A DNA stretch of 64,000 nt from Apoderus coryli. Taxonomy: Eukaryota; Arthropoda; Insecta; Coleoptera; Attelabidae. The stretch covers positions 22,198,134-22,262,133 of the forward strand of contig OU452203.1 in the NCBI GenBank assembly GCA_911728435.2, written 5' to 3'. The translations under genes were made by a program, and so were the position numbers. Of the stretch, positions 54,621-64,000 are shown piece after piece (position 1 is the first letter of the stretch; each line of letters opens with the position of its first letter). A model generated the notes under the pieces. The model had not been told where the DNA came from. It saw nothing but the letters and a program-made list of their open reading frames with translations, and made no database searches.

Positions 54621-55975
54621 CTATATATTAGAGTCTCTGGTAAATGTAAATGTCGGGGAATGGAAAAAGAATGCATATATTAATGCTTTGGAAAGTCTGG
54701 GCCTACTACTAATCTAGCACGACCGGAGTAAATGCGGCATTTCCTATAAGTATCAAAATTTGTAGAAAAATCTAACATGTGATTTTAGTAATATTTAAAT
54801 TTGATCAAGAAAAATTATTTTAATTAATTGAAAAATTTAATATGTAAAATTTTGCATAGAAAATAAATTGCAAATTTTAGTAACACTTTTGTTTGTCATG
54901 GACTTTCAATTTTATTTCGCTAGTTAATAATATCTTCTAACTGTCAATTATATTTCTAGAAACATAGTTTTGTTTCGTAGATTACCTATCAAAAAAAATA
55001 AAATAATTGCAAAAATAAAAGATGACTTTCTTCATTGAAGTTTGCAGGTTTTTATAAATATAATTATAGATTTTTAAAAATAAAGGATCGAAATAATATT
55101 TTTTCTTGTCTTTAATAAAATAAGTTTCTTCAAAACTCCAATTGCAGTCATAGTATTATCCAGTGGATTGCTTTGGTCTAATATCGAAAAAATTAAAATA
55201 TATTTTCTTATTTTTATTCAATAGAAGAAACATATTCCTCAAAGTTATCTAATAGGTACAAAGGTTTGTTTTTTAAATTGACAATAATAATAGCGTTTAA
55301 ATTTTGGGATGTAATTGCAAAAATTTATAACAGTTTCTGGTGACTTTAATATTAAATTTGGTACTAGTTTAATTTTTAAAAAAATCAAAGTAAATTCTAC
55401 TTACATTTAAATGTTGTTGTGTTATCCAAATATATACTTATATTAATCATTTTTATTGTCACTATTATACTTATACATATGTTTATAAATAATTTTTAAT
55501 ACATTCGAACTAAGTTAGTTCTAAATACCTTCACGGTTTGTACCAAACTATCTCCTTAAATCCCATAAAAAAAAAAGATGTTCAACATAAAGTTTGGTGA
55601 AAGTTTTCTACAACAATGCGAAAGGTATTATTACGTAAAAAATATTACCTAATTGTGTGTGATATTATGTAACTTTCTCTTCTATTATTCGTATACTTTA
55701 GTAGATACTAACCTAGATACCTATACCAATAAAAACCCTTTGAAATTAGTTGTAAAAAATGTTTTTCTTTATTACAAAATTGTAACAAAAATTAAACTAA
55801 AGTAAATCGTTCAGTGTATGGCAAAAAAAAGGTTGTCAAGTTGTTTCTGAAAATGTATTTTAAATTCTAATAGAAACTTAGACCAGTTCTCACAAATTCA
55901 TAAAATATTGCATATATTCTCTTTATTTAATTTACCTATTAATTAAGCTTTTATTTTTTTAAATTTTATATTTAT
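54621..55975. other. AT-rich non-coding stretch
   Basis: Nothing recognised. Confidence 0.45.
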
Positions 55976-55976
55976 A

Positions 55977-56050
55977 TGTCATAAAAGGTATTAAAATTAT
56001 TTATTATTATATATTTTATTAATAAATAATTCTAATACCTTTTATGACGT
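55977..56050. repeat. long imperfect hairpin
   Basis: GTCATAAAAGGTATTA at about 55,978 pairs with TAATACCTTTTATGAC ending near 56,047, with AATTATTTATTATTA arms and a ~14-base loop. It could be a very small MITE or a transcribed hairpin. It lacks the ACAGGGTG terminus. Confidence 0.6.
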
Positions 56051-56219
56051 ATAAAAATATATATAATACTTAGTATCTAATTAATTATAACCATTCAGTA
56101 TATAAAAAATAATACATAATACAAAACCAGGATATTTCTATAGCAAAACCTTGTATTGAAAGATGGTAAAAGGAACATTTTTTGTATTTATTTATTACAT
56201 GAAAAAAAATGTTCATATT

Positions 56220-56262
56220 TTCATAATTTCGACAGCCTGTAGGCTTTTTCAGGATTTTAAGA
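56220..56262 (-). other. hammerhead-like hairpin plus GAAA motif (relic)
   Basis: On the minus strand CCTGAAAAAGCCTACAGGCT forms a stem AGCCT/AGGCT with an ACA loop, then GTCGAAATTATGA. The order matches the other hammerhead-like motifs. The CUGANGA box is CTGAAAA, so activity is unlikely. Confidence 0.3.
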
Positions 56263-57715
56263 AATGTCCAGAACCAGAAGTACCTAATGCTCTAAATAAG
56301 AAACTTTGTATAGGTACGTATTTAAAATTTGTATTTGATTTTATCTTTCTTGGCAACCCTGTTCATTTTTATTACAACGATAAATGAAACCACGGCTTAC
56401 TAGGTATGTAGGTACATAAGTTAAGAAGTGTTTTTATTATTTTAATTAATTAAAATTTTCCAATCCTTAAACGAATTTTTGAGAAATTATTTTAAAATAT
56501 ATGACAGTAATGTATAAATGCCGAGAGAGATTATAACATTTTTTAACATTTAAGTACGCGAGTAAAATATAATGTGTTCCATTAAAAAAAAAAAAAAGAA
56601 TAGGTACTACCTTGAATAAATAATAATAAATGTAGGTACTAATGAATTTTGGTCACCCTGTATATTAATCTAGCACCGTATATGGAAAACAATTTTTCGT
56701 ATCAATACAATGAGAGTTAGTAGACTTTCAAGTCTTTTGTAATATGATTCATGATTATAATTATCTACTTTTAGCACATACCATACTTTTAGAAACATCC
56801 TGTATATAGGTATATCATTTTCATAGAGCTTAGACCTATTTTGTATGGAATACCAACGTAAAAATAATTTTATGCTGGTAATATTGCGTTCAACGGATGT
56901 ACTGGCGCATTCACCAAAATTGAAAATTTGAGTTTTAAAACATTTTATTACTATTTAAAGAATTAGAACTGCGACTAAAGAGAAACTGTTTTTTGTCCGT
57001 CATTTATTTTACTTAAGTATTTCGTTGTTTATTTATATCCATCATTTATATTTTGTAAAATAAAATATCTTAATCAGAGAGAAGGCGTTATTATAGAAAT
57101 GAAAAGTGTGTTTTGTTAGGTGTAGGTATTTAAACAAATAAATAATGTATTTAAAATATTTTTATTAATTAAATATACCTACTTAAGTATGAAATAAAAA
57201 TAATAGATTAATCAAATGTAATATTTTATTATTATAGTATCTAAAATTAGGTCAAACATAAATTACAATTATTATGTTATATAAACAATTAATTTGTATA
57301 CAAATTGTTTTAAAAACTTACATATAAACACAAGCAAATTTAATTAATACAATATACAAATTATGATAATTTTACATTTTTATTTTATATTTTTGTAAAT
57401 GTGTATAAAAATATAAATTACAACTTATTAAGTGTATTAATAACAAATAAATAATATTAAATATCTATTACATATTAATTTATTGTATACAATATTAAAT
57501 AGTTAGCTATTTATATATCAATACTTTATAAATAACAAACGAAAGTATGTATCTATATCTACTTAATTAAAAAATATATACATATAATTATTACATCTTT
57601 ACGACAGCCGGACGTTACCAGGTCCACAAACCGCAGATCAGTATATCAACAGAGTTGTATATGTAACCTCCTGTTACGTATACTGAAGGTATACCGGAAA
57701 TTCTAACACTCAGGA
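56263..57715. other. AT-rich non-coding stretch
   Basis: CACCCTGTATATT at 56,656 is a terminus-like word. No gene is seen. Confidence 0.45.
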
Positions 57716-57720
57716 TACAT

Positions 57721-57782
57721 TCAGTATACGTAGAGGAAGTTGGCATACGTTTCGACCAAATAATCAACACCAACATCGGTAC
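57721..57782 (-). CDS. candidate terminal exon of a minus-strand gene
   Basis: An ATATAG acceptor ends at 57,783. With one base carried from the exon at 58,086 the frame reads C-TDVGVDYLVETYANFLYVY and stops at TGA (57,721-57,723). The acceptor lacks a strong pyrimidine tract. Support comes only from phase compatibility with the upstream candidate exon. Confidence 0.15.
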
Positions 57783-58085
57783 CTATATGTAATGCAGAGA
57801 ATTATTTACCAGAGGAAAACATCATTAAATATTTGTATTAGAAAAGGTAGGTACAATAATAAAAATTAAAACAAACTTACAAACATTGTATCATTTTTGT
57901 GTTGTTGCCACACTATTTGGTAAAATCACTTTGGATAGGTATTTATGTTTTCTAAACTGTATGATATTCATTGTTAATATTGTGACTGATATTCGCGCGT
58001 TGCTGGCTTTGAATGGCGAGTATGGACGTCTCTGGATATTTTCGAACACCGTCCCGACGACACCCGTGCAGATGCGCCGACTTAC

Positions 58086-58191
58086 ATGCGCCATCACGAC
58101 ATCCCCTCCAAGTTGGATGTACATTTTTTACCACAGTCGTCTGGTTTTGTTCTTCTTTCTCTCTTCCGCACTGGTTCTCTTCGATGACTGC
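58086..58191 (-). CDS. candidate internal exon of a minus-strand gene
   Basis: An acceptor (TGAAATTTCAG) precedes 58,191 and a consensus donor (CAT|GTAAGT) follows 58,086. In phase 0 it encodes AVIEENQCGREKEEQNQTTV and then VKNVHPTWRGCRDGA plus one base, continuous with the exon at 61,444-61,512. The island 57,990-58,200 is distinctly GC-richer than its surroundings and extends past this donor, so a longer exon or a non-coding element is also possible. The product is not recognised. Confidence 0.25.
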
Positions 58192-58427
58192 CTGAAATTT
58201 CATTTAAACCATAATTTTATTAGACTCGTAATATTATACAGAGTGTGTATAACTAATATGAAAAAAAAATTGGAAACTTGGATTTTTATAATATATTGAG
58301 TAGGTTTGTTTTATTTCCTTAATATACAATAGTAATTATTAATACTTGATGATTACTAATTACCTCATTAGTGGATATTTAATTTTTATAGAAATATTGT
58401 CAATTATAGTTTTAAGAAGTTTGTATA

Positions 58428-58860
58428 TTGTGGCTGTCGTAAGGTCTTACACTGATATCTTGATTACAACACAAAATTATTAGCTTTTAAGCACGCTTAG
58501 TAAATTATTTAATTAATTTAATGAAAAAAACTGAATATGGTATCTATTAAAATCATGATGGTATAACTTGGTACATGAAAGTTTTGTTTATTTAAATGCA
58601 ATTTAAAAAAAAAAGTAGTGTTGCCATATTGTGGAGGTTGTAAGGTTTTATGTTGATATCCTCAATACAAAACGGCTTAATAAAATTTTGTAAATAACCT
58701 TTTAATTTCGTTTTCTAATTCAGCCTTAATGTTAAATTTGTTGTTTTAAAAGTTCAAAAATATGCTTAAAAATGTGTTTTTTAAATTCGCAGTGTTGCCA
58801 CATGTGCTGGGTGCCGTATAGTTTTACCTATGTCGGTATTTCAATGTAAATCTTACAAAA
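58428..58860 (+). repeat. three diverged copies of a ~190-bp repeat
   Basis: Similar blocks start near 58,430 (GTGGCTGTCGTAAGGTCTTA, then GATATC), 58,632 (GTGGAGGTTGTAAGGTTTTA, then GATATC) and 58,806 (GTGCTGGGTGCCGTATAGTT, then GTCGGTATTTC). The last two are each preceded by GTGTTGCCA. Similarity is weak and judged by eye. Confidence 0.4.
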
Positions 58861-59034
58861 GGCAATTTGTTGTGCCTGAAAAATTCTTTGAAAAAGTTAG
58901 TAGGTATCTAACATCTTTTAAATATGTTTGAATAAATAAAAAACTGATCTATTGATGTAATAACTTGTACCTATACATGAACATTTTACGTAAAGTTTTT
59001 TTTACTTACAATTTATGCTAATTTTCTGTAGTTG

Positions 59035-59345
59035 ACACGTCCTATAGCAAAAACAAATGCCATCCAAATAGGTAGTCAAATCTAGTCGTCTGATGCAGGC
59101 TGCTTGATAATACCTACAATTTTAAATGGCCGACCTCATCGTAGTCAGCCTTGCATGCAATTATTTCAAGTCACGTGCTGTTCAAAGGCGGCTATGAAAA
59201 CCCTGAAACGAGAGAGACAAAACGATTTAGTAGTGGGGGAAATGTATTTCCATGTATGGCAGAAGGTGGCAGAGAGGGGTGGTGGTTTTGGAAAAGTAGA
59301 GGGTGGTATTAATGCTCTCATGAAAATGTAGAGGGCGTAACTGTC
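59035..59345. other. less AT-rich island, unassigned
   Basis: It contains TCACGTGC (an E-box palindrome) at about 59,171 and a G-rich stretch at 59,230-59,320. The open frame 59,104-59,331 matches nothing I know, nor does a 23-codon frame starting ATGGCCGACCTC at 59,126. It could be a promoter or first exon; evidence is insufficient. Confidence 0.3.
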
Positions 59346-59702
59346 AAATAAATTTTAAGAAAATACCTTCTAGGATAAAGGATTTCGTAGACGTTAAGAT
59401 AAGTATACCTATAATATACCTACATAATGTATGGTGGTGATATTTTTAATCTGATAGTCTGTAGGTGTATTTTATACTGATTTTAGTTTTGCAAATTTGG
59501 ATCGTGACAAAACTAAATTTATTAAAATTATGTCTTCCTAGTAAATCGGCCTCAATATTTTTAAAACAGTTATACCTACTCCCATTTAGGTATAGAAGAA
59601 CAAGGTGTTTATTTTAAAGTGAATATTACCCAATAAACATAATTTTAAACACCATACCAACCCTATAATCTTTAAATGGAACACCCTGTATATTTATATA
59701 TA

Positions 59703-60193
59703 CAATGTGTTCACGGATAGAGTTTGGAAAAGGAAAAACTTTTTTATTTGTCGAGTTAGAAGAAAAAGTCATTCTTTATAAAACCGTCTGCTTGTGTCGA
59801 AACTACAATTTCAAATGCCAATTTTACGATTACTATACAGGGTATATCAAAAATAACAGTTTCAATGATTTTGATTTTTTTGTTTTTTTTTAGTTTTATG
59901 AAAATATTTTCAAAACCGTGATTTATTACACCAATTGTGCAAAAAACACTAATAAACTTTTTTCTCAAAGTGGTTAATTTCATAGCTACTATTAAAATAA
60001 TAAAATTAAAGGAAATCAAAATCATTAAAAATCTTATTTTTGATATACCTACCCTGTATAGTAATCGTAAATTTCGTACTCGAAATTGTAGTTTTGACGC
60101 AAGCAGACGTTTTTATAAAGAATGACTTTTTCTTCTAAATCTACAAATAAAAAAGTTTTTGCTCTTCCAAACTCTATCCGTGGACACACCATT
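59703..60193. mobile_element. MITE with ~165-bp inverted arms
   Basis: The left arm (CAATGTGTTCACGGATAGAG, TTTTTTATTTGT, AAGTCATTCTTTATAAAA, CGTCTGCTTGTGTC, ACGATTACTATACAGGGTAT) is the near-perfect reverse complement of 60,030-60,193. The central part is AT-rich and non-coding. Arm words match the MITE family at 35.2 and 43.5 kb (AAGTTATTCTTTATAAAA, GTTCTGC). Confidence 0.85.
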
Positions 60194-60345
60194 GGATAGA
60201 GTTTGGAAGAAGAAAAACTTTTTTATTTGTAGATTTAGAAGAAAAAGTCATTCTTTATAAAAACGTCTGCTTGTGTCAAAACTACAAATTCAAATACCAA
60301 AATTACGATTACTATACAGGGTATATCAAAAGTAATATTTTTAAT
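60187..60345 (+). mobile_element. extra left arm of the same MITE
   Basis: A second copy of the left arm, starting CATTGGATAGAGTTTGGAAG and running to ACTATACAGGGTATATCAAA, lies immediately after the first element in direct orientation and lacks a partner arm. This yields an arm / inverted arm / arm arrangement. Confidence 0.8.
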
Positions 60346-61440
60346 GATTTTTTTTTTAATTTTATTATTTTCTAGATCAAATAAAAAGTTTTGATATGCC
60401 ACACTTTTTTGGGCCCCTCCATATATTTAAAATTATTTTTATTATATTGATTATAATAAATAAACAGTAAAAAAACATTTTACAGTTGAAAAATTTTAGA
60501 AAATTGCCGACGTTTTGCTTGTTTTTTCACAGCGTCTTTACTATTTATTTTAACACTCCAAAATTTAATAATACTTATATAATGTGTTCCATTTAAAATT
60601 TGAAAAAGCTACAAACTTGAGGGTCCTAGCAAATATTCAATATGTTTGTTTATATCTAGATTGGGCGCTTTGCTGTGGGACACGTTATTAAAAAATAAAT
60701 CATTGAAGTCAAAACAAGTAGAATTTGTCTTAAAATAGTATTTAATATATCAAATTCTTTTGTCATGCGTTATTCCTCATATACTCTTAATCCAAATTAA
60801 AAAAATTAGTTGCAATTGAAAATATTGTTAATATTTATTTGTATAAATCTACTATACGCCCTATTCTCCTAGGACCGTCGCCCGCGGGTTTTGTATCCTT
60901 GTAGAACCTCAAATTTCAAAAGTAAAATAATATTAACACATTATTAAATAAATTTGTATTTAATTTAGTGTATTTTAGAAATATTTGTTTCAATTAATTT
61001 TCCTGTAGGTGTTTTTTGTGTCATCAATAGTAGAAAATTATTAATCCGACGGTTAGTAAAAAATACCTGCATCGTATTTCTAAGGTGACACTATTTTTAT
61101 TAATTCACTAGCTTAATCCTTATACGATGATTTATTAGTCACTATTTCAATTTAATATTTGTTAATCACTGCTTGTATAAAAGTGTAAAACATAATTTGC
61201 CTGGTCTTATAATCCACTGCTGATAATCACTAAATTAATTTGATATTAATTAGGTATTTATTATTTTTAACAAACGTCATATCGATTTGACTAATAATTC
61301 TTGACGTTAGTACGAATTACAACTGACTAAATTCGGTTCAAAAAAATAAATATTAGTCTCTGCCACAACAGTTTTATACTTTGTATAATATGATCTGATA
61401 AAAACATCTGTCAGTATAATAAATTACACAAAAATATCCT
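60346..61440. other. AT-rich non-coding stretch
   Basis: A short GC-richer patch is at 60,860-60,910. Nothing is recognised. It would be intronic if the minus-strand candidate gene is real. Confidence 0.4.
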
Positions 61441-61443
61441 TAC

Positions 61444-61512
61444 CCACCCATCATTGTTGTGTGGATATATTTTGCTGTCTTTGTTTAACGATTTATGAGG
61501 TATTTTCGCCAT
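61444..61512 (-). CDS. candidate first coding exon of a minus-strand gene
   Basis: AAAAATGGCG at 61,512 gives a good insect start context. The 23-codon frame MAKIPHKSLNKDSKIYPHNN-DGW runs exactly into a strong donor TGG|GTAAGG at 61,443. It ends in phase 0 and can join the exon at 58,191 without a stop. The peptide is basic and hydrophilic with no signal sequence. No family is recognised, and no transcript evidence is available here. Confidence 0.35.
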
Positions 61513-61914
61513 TTTTGTTTGTGACAGTTGTTGTAGATTTGTGGCACACTGTAAAAAAAATTTAGATATGTTAACACAATGTATGAGTTTTAATTAATTA
61601 AGTTTTAATTTGATAACATTCAATCTGTGTCGAAGTATGTAGGTGCCTATTTTTAATTAAAGGTTTTGCATTTCTTTAATATCTGGAATTAATGTGGAAT
61701 TTATTTTTAAATAAGGTTTAAATTAACGTTTTATAGACGTCCCAATTAATTTATTGCTTCTTTCTGAAATGGACTACTTTTAGATATATAAGTTTCTTTT
61801 TATTTTGCAAATTAATTGAACATATTATTATTATTTTTGTGCGATATTATTTATTACATTTTTTGCTTGCATATAATTATTAATATTTACTTGTTTTAAA
61901 TTCATTTTCTGATT
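61513..61914. other. AT-rich stretch upstream of the candidate exon and LINE copy B
   Basis: No clear TATA or other promoter motif can be distinguished in the AT-rich background. Confidence 0.4.
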
Positions 61915-62912
61915 TTGTCTTGAGTGGTGTCCCGCAGGCGTCTGTACTGGGGCCATTGCTTTTTCTGGCATATATATCAGACTTAACAAGAACCATCACG
62001 TCAAACATGAGCTTCTTTGCTGATGACACCAAATTGTTTTGTAATCCTCTGCGAGACGATAATGAATTCCAGATCAACATTGATGGGGTAGTGTCCTGGT
62101 CGGCGGTTTGGTTGATGAACTTGAATTTGGAGAAGTGTCAGGTACTACACATCGGAGCTAATAATCCCAGGACTCCATATTTCATCAATGGAAATGCCGT
62201 TAAATCTGTAAATCAGCAGAAGGATCTTGGTGTCATAGTAACAGCGGATTTGAAGTGGGAGGCCCATATTTCCGCCACAGTGAAGAAAGCTAATAGACTG
62301 CGGTATCTGATACAGAGAGCTTTCAGATCGAGATCAAACTCTCTAATATTGCAATTGTATAAATCGTATGTCAGACCACTATTGGAATATGCCAACAGCG
62401 TTTGGTCCCCCTACTTCATTAAGGCCATAGAGGCATTGGAAAGGGTTCAGAGGAGATTCAGTAAGCTACCTCATGCACTTAGCCATATACCATATGAGGA
62501 GCGATTGAGGCTTTTAAATTTGACATGTCTTTATGATCGACGACAACGAGGCGATCTAATTCAAACATACAAGATACTTAGTGGCTACTACTCGGTGAAT
62601 CTCGATGTATTTCATCCTGCTAGAAATCCTAATCTGCGTGGCAATAGTAAGAAACTTGACAAGGAGAGATGTGCTAGACTTCCTCGGAAGAATTTTATAA
62701 CAAACAGAGTTGTATATGCATGGAATTCATTACCTGAAGAGGTGATAACGGTTGACAGCTTTAAGAACAGGCTGGACAATTTCATGGAGGACCATCGCTA
62801 TAGAAGATTAGTGAGGATGACATCAATATTTCAAAAACCTCAAATTAGGAACTGAGCAACAGTTTCATCGGTTTTACCGTTTACTGTTTTACGACTAATA
62901 ATAATAATAATA
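61915..62912 (+). mobile_element. CR1-type LINE, copy B, 5'-truncated
   Basis: It begins at TTGAGTGGTGTCCC within the reverse transcriptase and ends in a TAA run (62,894-62,911). It shares very high identity with 37,737-38,765. Confidence 0.9.
61920..62855 (+). pseudogene. CR1-type reverse transcriptase C-terminal portion, copy B
   Basis: A single uninterrupted 311-codon frame reads SGVPQASVLGPLLFLAYISD (Gly of PQGS is Ala), the catalytic FADD at 62,016-62,027, WLMNLNLEKCQVLHIGANN, QQKDLGVIVTADLKWEAHIS, KKANRLRYLIQRAF, LYKSYVRPLLEYANSVWSPY, ALERVQRRFSKLPHALSH, RRQRGDLIQTYKILSGYY and NRVVYAWNSLPEEV. The stop is at 62,853-62,855. The 5' truncation removes the endonuclease and the first catalytic Asp, so it is inactive despite the open frame. 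Confidence 0.85.
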
Positions 62913-64000
62913 AATTGTTATGGGCATTTTTATGACTTTAAAATAAGCGAAACGAATTTATAATTTTATATGCCTAATTAAATATTTTTTTACTATAGTG
63001 AAACCTAGGCAACTTTTGGAAAATTGAGCAACATTGGAATATAGCTCTAAGTGTTTGGGACAAAATATAGTGAGATCTTTGTGAAAACATATTTTAATAT
63101 TTTTTATGGCCAGATGCAAAATACAATTTTATTTTTTATTGTAGCATATAAGTTAAGTTAATTTATCGAATATCGAGTAAACATTGCTACTAATATGACT
63201 CATTAAATTATGTGACGGTCTCAAACAATTTTTTTTAGGAAACCAGGGGGCATATTTGTACCAAAAAATATAAAAACTGTTAAATAGTACTAATTTTGTC
63301 GACCAAACCTATAGTAACAAACATTTTTATAAGAGAAAAAACACCATTAAACAAAAATATTTAATGCATTTTTTCACTAAGAAAAGAAAAAAAAAGGAGT
63401 TACAAAAATGTTCATAAACGAAACTTAAAAAATCAAAATAGTCACAGAGAGAAGTTGTAGGTAAACCATTTATAGATAATATAAGGCCAGGTGTCTTATT
63501 TGTTTTATTTTATTTTAAACATTGATTTCTTAAAATAGAGTTATTAAATTTCCTTAAACTCGATCTATAACGAAAACAAAGTTATTTAGTAAGTACCAAA
63601 AAAATATTTTAATTAAAAAAAAAAAGGTAAAAACCAAATCTTTATATACTTATATATATATATTATATACCTACCTATAGGTATCTAAGTATTACTTATT
63701 ATAATAATATGTGCCTTATCTGCTTGGAACCAATAAAATACATACCATATTATTATAGTTACTTTGTGTAAAGGTAGGATAAAAAAAATCCTGCTGCATA
63801 TGTCACTTTTCCTGCTAACGTATAATAACAATCCAAGTTTAATAGTATCCTGTCTGTATATTTTACTTTACCTGAGATGCGAAACTTATTATTTTTTTGT
63901 TCTTTTTATAAAACAAGTATATTACAGAAGTGGGTGTTGCGAAATTATTCCCTGTATACAGGGTGTTTCCGAAACCTAATCAGTATCGAACTTTTGGACA
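62913..64000. other. AT-rich non-coding stretch to window end
   Basis: No gene is recognised. TACAGGGTGTTTCCG at 63,957 is the start of a terminus-like motif and may be the left end of an element continuing outside the window. Confidence 0.45.

Noticed and set aside
1..64000. tRNA, rRNA or snRNA genes
   Set aside because: Looked for GGTTCGA-type T-loop boxes and cloverleaf arms on both strands; none was convincing by eye. A tRNA-specific scan was not possible here.

Overview
This is AT-rich, gene-poor eukaryotic DNA. The mariner/Tc1 and LINE mix, the many copies of an ACAGGGTGT-type transposon terminus and the recurring TAGGTACCTA-like strings suggest an insect; the order cannot be fixed from the sequence. 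No complete host gene, tRNA, rRNA or CRISPR array is visible. Nearly all recognisable coding sequence is decayed transposable elements, with a few candidate host exons judged only from splice signals and open frames.

Layout. 1.5-4.75 kb: a higher-order tandem repeat enclosed by a 13-bp inverted repeat; a diverged single unit recurs at 48.5 kb. 5.1-12.7 kb: three different dead LINEs ending in ATT/TAA-type microsatellite tails. 14.65-15.75 kb: a mariner-family transposase pseudogene (minus). 17.85-22.25 kb: two fragments of an RTE-like LINE 3' end, with another LINE relic between them at 19.0-20.2 kb. 22.3-35.2 kb: mostly non-coding, with two possible host exons (27,642 and 34,760) and a hammerhead-like motif present as an inverted pair at 30.5 and 32.0 kb. 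35.2-36.6 kb: a MITE abutting a mariner-like element with 30-bp terminal inverted repeats. 37.65-38.77 and 61.9-62.9 kb: two near-identical copies of one CR1-type LINE. 39.8-40.6 kb and 54.4-54.6 kb: less AT-rich islands with palindromic X-box-like sites next to CCAAT boxes. 44.2-46.4 kb: an RTE-like LINE copy butted against a mariner pseudogene. 50.1-53.95 kb: more LINE fragments. 57.7-61.5 kb: a possible three-exon minus-strand gene. 59.7-60.35 kb: a MITE with long arms.

The most interesting object is at 47,236-48,230. Tandem monomers of 519 bp each carry a complete type I hammerhead self-cleaving ribozyme with every invariant core base present. The first monomer is 5'-truncated, an inverted 117-bp fragment is joined to its 5' side, and the whole insertion is flanked by a 10-12 bp target-site duplication. 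This is the architecture of animal retrozymes and of the terminal repeats of Penelope-like elements. No reverse transcriptase is present, so it would have to be mobilised in trans. Weaker hammerhead-like hairpins followed by GAAA occur at 0.4, 17.7, 30.5, 32.0, 49.5 and 56.2 kb.
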